Assembly: GCA_008360955.1 (NCBI GenBank) | Contig: LUCM01001569.1 | Coordinates: forward strand, 1-64,000 | Direction of reading: 5' to 3' | DNA length: 64,000 nucleotides | DNA from: Fasciolopsis buskii | Lineage: Eukaryota; Platyhelminthes; Trematoda; Plagiorchiida; Fasciolidae | Made by a program: the position numbers and the translations under genes | Shown: piece by piece, positions 38,107 through 50,808 of the stretch | How positions within the stretch are numbered: the stretch's first letter is position 1 | Layout: every line of letters begins with the position of its first letter | Notes under the pieces: model-generated | Databases searched by the model: none | Told to the model about the DNA's origin: nothing | The model's input: only the letters and a program-made list of their open reading frames with translations

Positions 38107-40560
38107 GTTCAGCCTTAAACAGCAAGGAAAGCCTCACTGACCACTGCCTGTTCCCACAGCCGCATGTTTCTATAAAAAGGAGTGAATATGCTAGAAGAAC
38201 AGAAAGTGGACCTACACAAACGGGGAAAAAAAAAGAATGCCGGAGTAGTCAACACGTGAAAACAGTCTAAATTTACAAAGGCACAATGTCAATCATTGTG
38301 ATTCGACAGAAAATGAAAAGACAAACGCCATTGTTCATATCCACATCCTTCAGTATCTCCAGCCAGGACCCAAACCACGAAAACCTGAGACACTTACTTT
38401 ACCTAAGTTCGCTGTACATTTTCTCATTCCAAGCTGCCTACGTCATATGCTATTTCCATATGGCTTTCTTCCACTACGTGGGAGGAAAGCAAAATAGAGA
38501 ACAGCCTGGTAGACGAGCGTACGCCGTACGCAACACGTGAACTAACCAACAATAATTGGCTAAGCTCCATCAGCGTGATAAAAGGTTTTTCACGACCGGC
38601 ATCTGATACCAAGAATTTCCCTCGCCTCTACACCAACTCCCACCTCAGTCGCACTAGTCCAATCCTGCGGATACCAACCCGACATCGATGATTCCCGAAA
38701 CACCTCCAGGTGACCGAACATTTCCGACAGGCATACTCCATGTCCCACAATTATACGTCCGAACTGAGCGCACTATGGCACTGGTACACAAGATCCTTTC
38801 ACTTCAGTAAAAAATATCAACTCGACTCCACGAGCGCTTCAAGTCCAGCATTTAGCCACTCGACCCCGATATACGCTTTTTAACCTCTAATCGTCATACC
38901 CACCATCCTTCGTCACATAAGCTGCCAAGAATGAGTGAAAACGGTCACATTTGGTTAGTTCCTCTCCATCCAGTATCGCGTTCGGTACTATGTCGTCCAG
39001 CTTTGTAACACCACTTTGCACTTTGGAGGTACAAAAGCACATGCCCAAACCCAGCTACAGTCACCACAAGTCCGTCTAGTGCATATTTTGCATGGTTCTC
39101 AGATGTGAACAGGTACACGACGCCATCTGCGTAATCTACATCACACGGCTTTTCTCAATTTTCCAGTTCAAACTCTACATCCTGGAGACAACCTAAAGAG
39201 TACTCCATTATCTCATCCATGACAAAGTTGAACAAGAAAGGAGAGATGGAACACCCTTGACGAACGCCGCTAGTCGTTTCGAATGAATTTGGCAGTTCAC
39301 CGTATATTTTTACGCTACCACAGGTCTGCACATACAATGCTGACATACTACTCCGATCCACAGCGTCGATCGTTCCTTTGAAGCCCAGAAGGAGTATGAT
39401 CGTAGGGCAGCGGTGTGTTTGTGTGGCGCATTTCCAGTGGCTACCGAAAAGTAAAAATCTGGTCGATACAACCTTGCTTTGGACCAAATCCGACTTGCCG
39501 TTCGCGGATTTTACTCTTTCGAGCCAGTGTCAAAGTGCACAGCATAATAGAAGCTAAGATTTGAGTAACTACTGAAATTAAACTAATGCCACGACGATTG
39601 TTGCAGTCACTTTCTGTTCCGTTCTTGAAGTTAGCTGCACCCAATGACCCGGTTCTCGATAATCAAGTGCGCTCCTCGTCCGAAATATAACGAATCAAGG
39701 AGGCAAGTGATTTATTCAGAGATTCTCCATCCAATTTGAAAAGAACGGAAGGAAGTTCGTGGGGATTGCCAATTTTCCCGTCTTCATCAGTTGAACATTT
39801 GACTCCACTTCCACCTCATTTTGGGTCAAGGGGTACCTCCCAAGGGTTTGCAGCAGCGGAAGTCGACCTAACTTCATTGGCTTGCAGCTAGTTAGACTGA
39901 TCCTTGAAGTGCTTGGCCCAACCGTCCAGTCTTTGGAGTCTACCACGGATGAGCTCTCTATTTCTGTTGCACACGACTTCACTAACTGAAGTTTGCCAGT
40001 CATCAGTGTCACGCATAAGCTTAAACAGTTTCTGACTGTTACTTGAAGCGGCTGCTAATTCAATTTCATTGGCCACCCCAACCCATCATTTTCACAGTCA
40101 TTCTTAAGATTTATCGCCAATTGACGCCGCAACTGTCGACGCATCTTATTCATCTTCTTGCAGTTAGGGATCTGACGCTTTCGTTTTGCTTGGATCAGAT
40201 CTGGAGTCTTTGATTAACACTGGGTTTAGGACCACAGGTGAAACCTGCTGCCAAATGGATAGTCTGTGTCGATCTGATTCTAGCATTTAACTGCATTATT
40301 GCTCGTCGAGGGTCTTAGTTTCTGTTCGGGGCTTGTGCAAACAGACGAATCAGACGGACGTTCTGTGACCAACCTGGGTTTCCGGTCTGTCGATTACCAC
40401 TGAGCTGCGGCAAAAGCCCAATAAACTGTCGCATGGTTCGATCCGATGTACTTGGTACAGCACGATCTACAGTTCTGGACCACAACGTTTTAGTAAATAG
40501 TTTTTGTCTTGTCTCAACGCCAAGGTTGAGAACTGCTTGCATTTTTGGTCCAGATAGCAA
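38107..40560 (-). mobile_element. RTE-type LINE, 5'-truncated, reversed
   Basis: Read on the - strand: a linker (about 40.56-39.7 kb), SDCNNRRGISLISV, RERQVGFGPKQGCIDQIF (39.47-39.62 kb), LLLGFKGTIDAVDR (for FLDFKGAFDSVDR), TTSGVRQGCSISPFLFNFVMDE and DYADGVVYLF (for YADDIVL) at about 39.13 kb. The 3' end near 38107 matches the 3' UTR of the RTE LINE at 31.2-31.37 kb. The last catalytic Asp is Gly (YADG), the first catalytic Asp (FLDF) is Gly, and frames are broken: inactive. Confidence 0.78.
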
Positions 40561-41943
40561 CTAGCAGAATTGGTGGCAGGAATGAAGACGACCGAAAAAA
40601 CTAATGGAACCTGGCAAACTAGAAGACATCAGCATGATCAAATAGGTATATGCCCTCTAACTCTGACTAAGAAAGGGATGCGTTTTGACCAAACCGAGAC
40701 CGTTTATTTATTTTGCTTGATGATGCAAGATGGGATTCGAGATAAAATAGTGAAAACCAACTGATCAGTCTTGAGACAGCGAGAGATTTCTTTTTGAATT
40801 TCGTCACAAGCATAACCCTGGTAATGTCAAAATTAAACAGGAAATGCTGAGAACCACTTATCAGTCTTTGAGGTAACCTCTGACTTGTTATTGTAAACTT
40901 CGGAAGTACTCACAGATCGGCATGCTTGATGCAGGCTTTTCTTCGCGATATATGATCAGCCTATGATGCAACGAAAAAGGAAGATTGCGTCACTTAGTGC
41001 TATTAACTGAGTAAGAGATGGTGGGGAACCTCCAAAATACATTTGGAAGTATTAGGAAAGGTGATTATCTTCCACCATCAATGAGCTGCTTACAGTCAAG
41101 CCATTTGTTCATCAGCACGGTTTCATTCCTAATTTTCTTTTAACTTGGCTTGGATACTTTGCTCCTATAGATCTAACTTCCAGCTAGATTATACTGTCAG
41201 ATAACAACCGCTGATGCAGAACAACAGTGATAGGTTGATGCCTGTATTTGCTGGTCTGAGTGAACATATTATTATTAAGGAAAGTTGGACTGCCCATTTT
41301 TAACCAAGTTATCGACTCAAAGGTAGTTTTTGTACGTCATGCATACCTAACAAGATATTTTTGGGTCGTTTTATTATTTTGTCGTGGTGATTAACTAGTA
41401 CTTGAAACACTCGAACTAGCAGCGTGCATTGACACGCTCCAATTTGCGCAAGGGTAGAAAGATCCGGGATAGACCGGTATGTTCAAGCTTTGATGCGTTA
41501 CTTCGTAGGTTTGGCTTCTGACAAACAAAAACGTGGGCTATAATTGGTCTCAATTGCCTTCCCAAATGGGTCTGATAGGGAAATTCAACTGGGACGAATT
41601 GTGGGTAACATCTCTGTTGGTCAAATTCAGGGTTATTTTTAAGTGGCCCATGCATCTGAAATAAAGATTGATGGATAATTTGTCTACCAATACAATTGAC
41701 TGTCCTTGGTTCTGTTCACTTCTTTATGCTATAGATTACAACAGATTGCTTTTTGCCGCTGTCTCTAGACCCATAGTTGTAGCATACCGCTTCACTTGAA
41801 CTTCGGCTAATTTTAACACGAAGTATTTGCGATGTATTGGTCGGATAATATCAATGCTGTGATGTGCAACTGGGGCACGAATTTCCAATTCTTACGCAGT
41901 ATCACGAATTTATTTCCGTTCTATCCCCAAAAACGTTTTGTAG

Positions 41944-42298
41944 CGGTTTCGGACCAGAATTTAACAAGGTTCCCAACCAATTTGTCGCGGCAACATTGGC
42001 TGTATACAAGGGTGCAATGCAAAATCTATTACCCACTCCGGCCAAATCGCACTACTTATTTAATTTGCGTGATTTCAGTAGGGTGATCCAAGGTGTGTTA
42101 CTCTCTACCCCAGAAAATATGGACGGGATGACAATTCGAAGACTATGGGTCCACGAAGTATTTCGCGTCTACTATGATCGGCTGGTTGACTCGGCTGATC
42201 GTAAATGGTTTTTCACTTTCGTCAAACAATGTGTACAATCGCAGCTGGAGACCAATTTTGAAAATTTGTTCCTCCATCTGATGCGAGATGACGATGAA
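41944..42298 (+). CDS. DNAH7: Dynein heavy chain exon 10: end of AAA3
   Basis: One base completing Arg (CG|C), then 118 codons, ending in phase 0 with donor GTAAGA at 42299. It contains NLLPTPAKSHYLFNLRDFSRVIQG, an almost invariant AAA3 lid block, then RRLWVHEVFRVYYDRLVD. It ends MRDDDE. The 3' splice site follows CTATCCCCAAAAACGTTTTGTAG. The join gives VTR-GFGPEF, a variable position in the family. Confidence 0.94.
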
Positions 42299-45077
42299 GT
42301 AAGAAGTAAAGGACAACAGAATGAAGCAAATCACTGACGTCCCCTATGTTGGAAGTATTGAATACAAGGCACTGTTAGGGGATGTCGATTTCATTTCTAA
42401 ATTTGTTTCCGTTTGAGTCTGCATTATTTAACCCTTCTGACGGTCATTATCTTCCAGTTTAGATGATCACTAATAGTTGTGGGAAGAATATCTTACTCAT
42501 TCGTAGCCCTTAAAGCAATTATCAATTTACGCAGCATTGCCATGCTATCAGACTCCTGTTCTTAAACTCGCCAGTCGAATTAATCGACTAATATTTGCCT
42601 AACACTAGAACCTTTTCCGTTGTTTCGAGATGGTACGAGGTGCAGGGTGTGAAATGGAAAACCCGTTTAAACACTGCTCATTGCTGATTCGATTCCGGAT
42701 GGTGACATTGGCTTTTGGATGTGAAATAAGTGGGTGAATTGTCTACTCTCATGGATCATCGTACCACCTCCAGACAAGAAAAGATCAGCCAACTTTGGGT
42801 TCTGCCCAGTTGTACTTTTCGTTCCGACTGAAAGGTGACCGGGAAGACTAATGCACTGACTAAAATCAAGCTGATTGCTTGGTCATTGGACTGGCGTTTT
42901 GCTCAAAACCAAAAGTTTATTTGCATAAGCTACACTCGATAGCCTTGCCCATGGTAATTCAGTGATCAAAAGTGGTAGGTTACAGCTTTGTTGCCCACTC
43001 TTGAAGTCGGCCATAGCATTTGTCTTAACTTAAGAGTCTGTCTTGATGCCTTGTAATCACTACACAGCAGTTAACGAAATGGTGACTCAAGGCTATTAAA
43101 ATGTTATGTGTGGCTCTTAAGTCACAAGAAATTGCAGTTACTGTTGCTAAATACAGGTTTAGGTCACTCACGAGTGCAAATGGATCCATCTCTCAACTAG
43201 TTCATAAATCGGAAGATGGCGAAATTCATGAAGAATGGAACGAGTAGCAACCCAAGCTTTCGCCTAACTGCGATCTTCCCACTCAATCAGGATCAGCTGC
43301 CTATTGCCCGTGTCCGGATGGTGCTATATCTGGACGACTGTCATTGGTAACCGACGCAGACGAAAAGCCGTGATTCAGTGTTTACTACTGAGTGTACTCT
43401 CGGCAGCTGAAATCTGATGGGATTCACTAGATTTGGGCTAAGGTGACCTGGGGTCAATTCATTTATTTCGAAAACAGGCACCAACGCGTTATTCTAGTGA
43501 AAGGATTCCCTAAGGTCTGAAAATCATGAAAGTAACTGAACCAAACCAGATTCACACAGACGCACACAAAACCCCACGACCGTGTTGGGCGCGTTGTTTC
43601 ACAACTGCCATAACTTCGGTCTGCGATGATGAGGTAACCACAGAACTACCAACAAACCTGTAAACTATTCGAATATTCAGGATAGGTTAACGCGTTTGGG
43701 GCATGTTTTATACATGCCCAACGAACGACTGCCTTTTTCGTTGTGCGCTGTTCTACGAGGGTGGTAATAATTAGAAGATGGTTTAAGGTGACCGGTCAGT
43801 GATGTTTAAAAGAGGTAAGAAAGGTTTAACCAGTTGACTGGATAATGTTGTTGCATTTAGATTGCCGGATTGGGGTCCAAGAGGTCTTTACTTGAGATAA
43901 CTGGAGACAATGTGATATGACTCAGTGGCATTTTTGCAACTGATTTTTTTTCTCATTTGTGCAATTTTCCAACTTGTTATTTTGAAATTGATCTTCCACT
44001 ATTCTTTGTTTTTATCCATCTGATTGGATTTTTTGTGTGCGACAGTAACCAACGATTTGTTGTCAAATATCAGGCTAACCAAAAAGTTCCGTGACCTTTA
44101 CCAAAGTTCGATTTTTCAAGGAACCCTTGAAAATAAACTTGAATTTCCTTTTCTGCGGTGCTAAAAATTGCGATGTCCACGTGGTGAATAACACGCCGAT
44201 GCAATATGCCCGCCCGTGCGCCTGCCTGAAGAATGAGTCGGACCTATCTGCTGTGAATACTGTGAAAACCCAACTATGGCCATTATCATCAATTTCACGA
44301 AGACGTAGTGCTGTCTAGTTCCGAACTTGGTGAGGAACCTTCGAGAACGGGAAACAGTGTCCACCTCTCGGATGGAATTGTGCTCATATTTAAACATTCA
44401 GTATATAATGCCATACGTTGTTCAGTCAGCATTCGTCTCGTCAACTGTTACAGCTACAGGAGACTGTATAGTGATACGTGCATTTCTGATTTCTTAAGCC
44501 CGAATCACATTACGTTAACACTGATCACTATTCACTTCAATGTTTATCATCATATGTGTTAATTTTAGATCCGAAATGAGCTGCTTTATTTTGCAAGTAT
44601 TCTTCGACTGGGGTTTTCGGTAAATGCATTGAGTTTGAACTTTTAGGTGGAAGAAACCCGTCGTTTTTAGTGTCATCCTTAGCCAGAAATCCCTAGTGGT
44701 ATTCTCGCAAACTGTCCGTCTTGTTTGGCTGTCGCAATGGAAATAGGAAAAAACTCACTTAAATTATTCCGCTATCTCGCATCCTGACTTCCAAATATCG
44801 TATTAGAATTCATTCACCTAAATTGCTGTTCCATTTCAGAAGTTTTCGTTTAGTCGGACATTTGTAGGAGGTACCGATGTTTTGTTTGAAACTGATCTAT
44901 TGGTGAAACGTTCACGGTTGTAGCATTTATGTATACTTTCACTGTGGTTTCTTCAATCCATTCAGCTTAATCTACAAGAGGTTCAGGTACGGAGCTGTCA
45001 TTTTATATTTATACGATATATTATCGTCTTCTCTTGGACCATATTTGTGTTTTGAATTTCTTTCCGGAAATCGACAG
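42299..45077 (+). other. Intron 10 (2.8 kb) with one LINE 3' remnant
   Basis: Only the LINE tail at about 43.60-44.05 kb is recognised. The sequence ACCAAAAAGTTCCGTGACC at about 44.08 kb resembles ends of some mariner elements, but no partner end was found. The intron interrupts an acidic loop (DDDE|VTED). Confidence 0.7.
43600..44050 (+). mobile_element. RTE-type LINE 3' remnant
   Basis: The + strand reads RLTRLGHVLYMPNERLPF at about 43.69-43.74 kb (for RWLGHVLRMP...RLP), then WGPRGLY followed by a stop and LETM at about 43.87 kb (for WGPRDP...WLETL). The segment ATTGGGGTCCAAGAGGTC is paralleled at about 20.09 kb. Only the C-terminal part is left. Confidence 0.6.
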
Positions 45078-45389
45078 GTGACGGAAGATCATTTGCGTTC
45101 GCTTATGTTCTGTGATTTTTCGGATCCAATTAAAGGCAGACAATATGTGGAGGTTCGTGATGTGGAACGACTGCGCAAAGTCACGGAAAGCTATTTGGAC
45201 GAGTATAATCAGCTGAGCAAAAAACCAATGAATTTGGTCCTATTCCGATTTGCGATTGAACACGTGTGCCGTATCGCTCGGATATTGAAACAGCCCCGAT
45301 CGCATGCCTTGTTGGTAGGGATCGGTGGTTCCGGGCGTCAATCTCTCACACGTCTGGCTGCTCACATGAGCGATTTCGATTTGTTTCAG
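45078..45389 (+). CDS. DNAH7: Dynein heavy chain exon 11: AAA4 P-loop
   Basis: 104 codons in phase 0, donor GTAAAT at 45390. It contains [14 protein letters not shown], then [29 protein letters not shown] and the AAA4 P-loop GIGGSGRQS at 45318-45344. The Arg in place of the usual P-loop Lys is normal for AAA4 of this axonemal group. [15 protein letters not shown] follows. AAA4 has a regulatory nucleotide site. Confidence 0.96.
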
Positions 45390-46599
45390 GTAAATGCGGT
45401 TTACTTCCTAATCTTACGATGACAGGAAGCTCTACTCAGTCTATTCCGAGAAAGGAGATTTGATAGCATATAAAACGAGATAGTTGTGGACGTGGATTTT
45501 TTCAAATACTTGGTTAGCTAAAATAAGGCACAGGAAAGGACATGATCCAACTGTTCGGATTAGAAATAAAAAACGCTAGTTACAGTAAACCATCCACTAT
45601 GTGCTGTTACGTGTAGCCATTCTTAAGGAAGTTACTCCAAAAGCCTGTAGTCATGTCTCAAGCAAATCAGTAACAAACTAAACACTTATCATCAATCAAC
45701 GAACGTGATTGCGGTCGTGTGAAGATTGTTGTCGGTCCCGGCGTTTATTAGTCGATAGTACACAAGAAGTTGGTTCGTCGTTTCTGTGCTTGCCAAGAAT
45801 CATTCGTGTGTCTCGGCATGAGTCACTGCTAATGTGTGGTTGAGTAGTACCATCATTACAGGTAGATGCATTAATCTGCTTCATTCCGTTAGAAAGTTAA
45901 ATCTGATATAAGATTCTCCAGAAAGTGCAATCGGCTGTGATGTTCAGCCGATGGTGCATTATGAACCATTGGGATTATCGTCCTTGTGCAATTTCAGAGA
46001 GACCCCAAGACTTCACAGTGAAGTGCCTGAATGGCCAGGTTTTTGAACACGGGAGGCCTTTGAATCAACATGCCCCTCGATTACAGATGGGCTATTGGGG
46101 GGTCGAGTGCTCACCTTGGACAATGGATTTAGGTCAGCGAACATGCTAAATGAAATCAGGTAAACTTAGGTCTTAGTTCATTTGCTATTGCTTTGTTTCA
46201 ACACTCTCTTTGAGATAGATCCCTGAAAACTGTTCTCGTCCCAAAAACTTTACCAAACACTGATATTCAAGCAGTCTATTCCCTCATGAATTCAAACAAA
46301 GGTGAACCCTACATGAATCACACCTAGTGTTTTATTATCATTTTCGACTCGAACTGCAACGAACTGGGTTATGCTCCTTACTAGCTACTTCGTGGTGCCT
46401 TCTCCGTGGTCTCAGTTCTATTGCTGCTTAACTGAAATTGATTCCGTCGGCGAACTCACACATACATCGGGTTGTTGAGGATTTTGAAAATTTCCACTAC
46501 ATCACTTTTCTGCAACTTTCAAAAGCGAATAAACAAAGCTGTCCTAACCAACGTGCATAACATCCCTAGACTTGTTTAGTATCTTAATTTGACGCAGCC

Positions 46600-47950
46600 G
46601 GCACGGTCGCCTTGCCAGGGGACAAGATATCGCGGGGTGGACCAAGAAACTGGTGTGACACGAAAATCATTAACCTCTCAATCCAACGTAATCGGGCCCA
46701 AACACTAAGTTTGGTTGCCTGTACCACGCGGGCTTGACAAGCCCCAGCTCTGCAAAGATTGCACCATCGTATGTGAGAGCATCAGAGCCCGGTTGAATTC
46801 GAAAAACCAGAGCGGCTTGAGATTTGGTCGGGCATCAAACACGATGACCTCACTTGTCACTTGTTCAGGCGAGTGAGCTGGGGTGAATTGTTACCATCAC
46901 GACTATTTACGGGCCCAGCAACGGGGGCCCTTCAGAGATCTAGAAGTCCGTCAACTTCTGCATTTTGGACGACCTCAACCCATCTTAGCTAGTCCGTTTG
47001 CACTCCGGTTGGCCCAGATGCCTTACTAACCCTGTTTGTCTCAATGCCGCCAGGTTTTCAGACAAGCCCATTCGGCCGATGAACCTCCAGAGAACATATG
47101 ACAGACTTTTCAATCCAGTGACAATATCGTTTCCAAATCCCAAGACCAACAGTGGCCCAAAGATGTACCACTCGGATACCCAGCAGTGCAGTGTTCCTCT
47201 TTCTAACTGGCAGCCTTCCATATTCACCTTAAAAATTCCCCTCAAAACGTTCTGCGCTATTTAATTATGCAGTTTGATGGGTACCCTGAAAGTGTTTACA
47301 TTCTCCTCAAAAAGCTTATGAATCAGTCGATCGAAAGCCGTTTAGGGGTCTAAACAATCGAGTTTTACTGATTCTTTCCTTTCCTTTTGTCTAGTTACTT
47401 TTTTCGGAGTGCACATAAGGTTGGACAAATATGAGCACTTTGGTCAGAAGCTTTTCTTTTTTGGCAGATAGCTCACCACCAGGCAAAATTCTTTCAAGTG
47501 TTTTAACACAAGTTCACTGGTCTACAGTCGATCCAGTTCCCTCCGACCCAACCTTTCTAAACTAGTATAATTGTTGAAAACCACCATTCTACAAGAACTC
47601 ACGTCTCATCAGCTGACACATTAAAAAGTCCACTAAGTGTTTTGTCCACATTGCTCACAGGAGCCTCAACATAGCCAGATGCCTCTCATTTGACCCTGCC
47701 GCCTTTGATCCATGGAACTGCCTGAGACATTCTGGAAACTCTTTTCTCAATGATCAGGCTGTCCGAAATTCCTATGGGTGCCAATATCCAGGGTTCCGCA
47801 ATCTGCCCGTACACTTCCTGGGCCAAGGTCAACGTTTAAATCTTTTTTCTTGGCTGGTGGCTAGCATAATCTCATGTGGATACTTGATTCCATCTATCAC
47901 GCTTGTTAAAACCGACTTCGACTAAATGTAGCTACAATATGCTTTGGGTT
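46600..47950 (-). mobile_element. Non-RTE LINE reverse transcriptase remnant, reversed
   Basis: On the - strand: CVKTLERILPG (47480-47512, as in SLTSVCVKTLERI), TAFDRLIHKLFE (about 47.31-47.34 kb, for KAFDRVNHKLL), and WYIFGPLLVLGFGNDI within the frame at 46985-47245 (for GSVLGPLLFLIYINDI). These are Jockey/CR1-type RT signatures, distinct from the SGVRQGC type of the RTE copies. Stops between blocks show that it is dead. The limits are approximate. Confidence 0.6.
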
Positions 47951-47994
47951 GGTCTTAACGTCCGAGCGATGCGTTGCTCTTGCTCATTCATGCA

Positions 47995-48110
47995 CTGATG
48001 CCGCATCTGCATCAACGCCCAAGTCACCATTAAGAAGCCGTTTCTGATTCTTGTTAGAAATTATTAACGGTGCATATCCGCCACAGAAACTGAGATTGAT
48101 TTCCGATAAG
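47995..48110 (+). repeat. Diverged copy of the 26.2-kb terminal-repeat family
   Basis: CACCATTAAGAAGCCGTTTCTGATTCTTGTTAGAAATTATTAACGGTGCATATCCGCC lines up with the segment at about 26.27-26.35 kb (ACTGTCCATTAAGAAACC and CATCCTTGTTAGGAATCATTAGCAGCGCACATCC). Only this part could be aligned by eye. Confidence 0.4.
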
Positions 48111-48454
48111 AATGGAGCAGCTGGCGGTACTTTTCGTGGTGAGTTGGACACGGATTCTTACTCATTTACGGTACCACTCTACACTCTCTGCTATCGAAAC
48201 TTTGGATTCACACTTTTATCAAGACGATGCCCTTCATGCAAGATTTATCTGCATGGACATAGTCAGCAATATCTTCACGGCTCGTAAAATTTGTTCCTTT
48301 CCGTTCTGGTTAACCGAACGAATTGTTCTAGGAAATAATTAATCTTAACTTGTACGAGGTAAAACTAGATCCGTCAAATTTACTCAGATGATATCGTATA
48401 AAATATTTCATCAACTTCCCGAGATGGCAATCTAGAACACTTTTCAATCTGCAG

Positions 48455-48868
48455 GTGGAAATCTCTAAAAGCTACGGAACAAATGAATGGAAAGAAGATC
48501 TGAAACGCATTCTACGCAAATCCAGCGAAACCGAAAGTCACGCAGTTTTCTTGTTTACAGACACTCAGATAAAACAAGAAAGCTTTTTGGAAGACATCAA
48601 TAATCTGCTGAATGCAGGCGAAGTGCCCAATCTGTATCCACCGGACGAGAAGATGGAAGTTTGCGAAAAAATGCGTCAGCTAGATCGCGCACGTGATCGG
48701 ACAAAGCAGACAGACGGTTCACCGGTTGCCTTGTTTAATTATTTTGTTCAACGTGTGCGTGAACAGTTGCACATTGTCCTGGCACTCAGTCCAATCGGCG
48801 ATTCGTTCCGTAATCGTCTGAGGAAATTCCCATCCCTGGTCAACTGTTGCACAATCGATTGGTTCCAG
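48455..48868 (+). CDS. DNAH7: Dynein heavy chain exon 12: AAA4 Walker B
   Basis: 138 codons in phase 0, donor GTAAGT at 48869. VEISKSYGTNEW opens it, followed by the Walker B segment AVFLFTDTQI at 48542-48571. Next come SFLEDINNLLNAGEVPNL, RDRTKQTDGSP, the sensor block VLALSPIGDSFRNRLRKFP and NCCTIDWFQ. The sequence is almost colinear with what is known for DNAH7-type dyneins. No anomaly. Confidence 0.97.
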
Positions 48869-50578
48869 GTAAGTGGGGCGACATATTTTTCATCTTTGAG
48901 GCAGACTACTTGCAAGTAGCACAATAGAATAATAGCCCCCGAATTTCGGTTTAATTTTAGTGATACTACTTTTTCCTAACGTTGTATGGCACTACCGATG
49001 AGGGAAAATTACGTTTTCTACGTTTAAACAGATACAGAAGTACTAGGCTTGGACCACAATTGTGAATGATTTTCATCAGCTTGGACAACCCAGGGGGAAA
49101 ACGGAGTGATCATTTTCACACCACAAGTTTTTCCATCCTTTTTTCAGCCTCCAAGAGTCGCTTAGTATCCTCTGATTATTATTTAGCAGCCACGAGTTAT
49201 TTTTAGGAATCAGAATGGAATTTAAAGTTCTTTTTTAAAGAATTCTGGACAACAAAATTTGGAAACAGGCGCATCATTTGTGACTTGTGGCACCTAGAAA
49301 AGTAAATTTTTCAAATAGCTGCAATTTCAGCGAAGACGTATTTTCTCTCCAAACCAGGTCGCAGCTGATGAAAAACAGGTCTTGGCTACCGAAGGATATC
49401 CAGAAGCTATTTGGCGATGGTCAAAATCTGCTTATCACCGGTACAGTATGTACAACGACAAACGTATCCGGGGAGCTCCTGAACCACAATGAGACTGGTC
49501 TAAATTTCTCATTTGTCACTGTATTTCTTCGAAATTTTCTTCTCTTTAAGTTTCGCTGAAAATGAATAATTCGTTCGCTTTCTAGGGATCTTTAGAGTTT
49601 TCCGAAGGAAGAATAAGTAAGCTCCATATAAATCACTTCCCCGGTTTCAACACTTCATTGCCGAATGTGGTACTAGTTAATACATGTCACAGCGGTGCAC
49701 AGTTCACTCAGACACGGCGAAAGTAAATGGCAAAATCGCATTTTATGTTAGACACTAAATAGTAAAATGACTAATCCCCAGTGATGGTTTTCATTCCCTC
49801 CTACGGAAATCTAATTGACTTAGGATGTCGGATGTCTTCTGTATTTACATATATATGTAGTCGTTAATTTCCGTAGTTAGAAAAAACTGCTAGGAACAAA
49901 AGCAAATCGAAGGAAGACAAGTAGCCCTCTCTCGTCAGTGCCCTATTTTTGGACGGTTTGAATTTGCGAACTTGAGAATAAAAAAAATGCCCAAAAAGGA
50001 AAATTTCACGGAAATGGTTTCAGTTGCCGCTACTTATCAAGTGGCCTAAGCATCAGTCACCCCGAAATACTGAGCGATTTGAACCTCAGATATGTTGGTT
50101 CCTTTGGCGGTTGAGAGAGACTCAGTGTTGTCCAGCTAGTTATGTAATCTCATCTACTAGAAATTCCGGCGGTTCGACGCCATCCAGATATTCAGTGCCA
50201 TTGCTTCCGGCGCCTCCTACTCTTTTTAGATGTAGCTAGCCTTAGCAACTAAGGGGAATACCCTTTTTGCTACACTTATTTGCGAATTACGTGATACAGA
50301 AGGTAGCCATATGTGGACTGAATTCAAAAATGTCTGCATCACCAGAATAACAGACCACCCCGAATTGTTCCCGAAGTTTTACATTTTCGTCTCACCCATT
50401 ATCCGCCCAAGTTACATAAGCACATCTAGCTTCTCAACTTCATGCTGCTCAAGAATACGCCTTAGTTTTTGCAAAATGAAGAGCATTACTCTGTTTAATC
50501 TCATTTTCACCTTGAAACATTCAAGGAATCATCAACTGAAAATCGGTGCACTGTTTTTTTGTCTAATATTCAATTTAG
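48869..50578 (+). other. Intron 12 (1.7 kb), nothing firmly recognised
   Basis: AT-rich, with short frames. A segment at about 50.03-50.23 kb with TTCCGGCGGTTCGACGCC could be part of a SINE but has no second copy here. It ends ATTCAATTTAG. Confidence 0.7.
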
Positions 50579-50808
50579 GCTTGGCCAGAGGATGCACTGA
50601 CCGCAGTGGCTACGCGCTCGTTGAAGGAGGTTGAAATGACAGAGGAAGTACGCGACGGCTGTATCAATTTGTGCAAATATTTCCACACGAGCACTCGGGT
50701 GTTATCCCATCGTTATTTGGTCGAGTTGGAGCGACACAATTATGTGACTCCGACCTCTTATTTGGAGCTGATCACCACATTTATGACACTTTTGGAGAAA
50801 AAGCGCAC
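50579..50808 (+). CDS. DNAH7: Dynein heavy chain exon 13: AAA4 lid to stalk base
   Basis: 76 codons plus two bases (phase 2), donor GTGAGC at 50809. It encodes AWPEDALTAVATRSLKEVEM, the EEVRDGCINLCKYFH segment and NYVTPTSYLELITTF, which leads into the stalk helix with LLEKKR. The final Thr codon is split AC|T with exon 14. Family members have W(P)EDAL and YVTPTSYLEL here almost without change. Confidence 0.95.

Larger units (their letters stand above)
34493..41943 (+). other. Intron 9 (7.5 kb) with two LINEs in opposite orientation
   Basis: A Jockey/CR1-like LINE (+, about 35.4-37.95 kb) and an RTE-like LINE (-, about 38.1-40.56 kb) lie almost end to end at their 3' ends. A (CT)n run is at about 34629-34643. 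From 34.6-35.4 and 40.6-41.9 kb I see short unassigned frames only. The 3' splice site is AAAAACGTTTTGTAG. Confidence 0.75.
45390..48454 (+). other. Intron 11 (3.1 kb) with an antisense LINE
   Basis: It contains a minus-strand LINE RT remnant (about 46.6-47.95 kb) and a diverged copy of the repeat seen at 26.2 kb (about 47.995-48.11 kb). Short frames at 45.4-46.5 kb are unassigned. It ends TTTTCAATCTGCAG. Confidence 0.7.

Noticed and set aside
44080..44100. Mariner-type terminal inverted repeat (ACCAAAAAGTTCCGTGACC)
   Set aside because: No matching opposite end and no transposase remnant seen nearby; a single short similarity is not enough.
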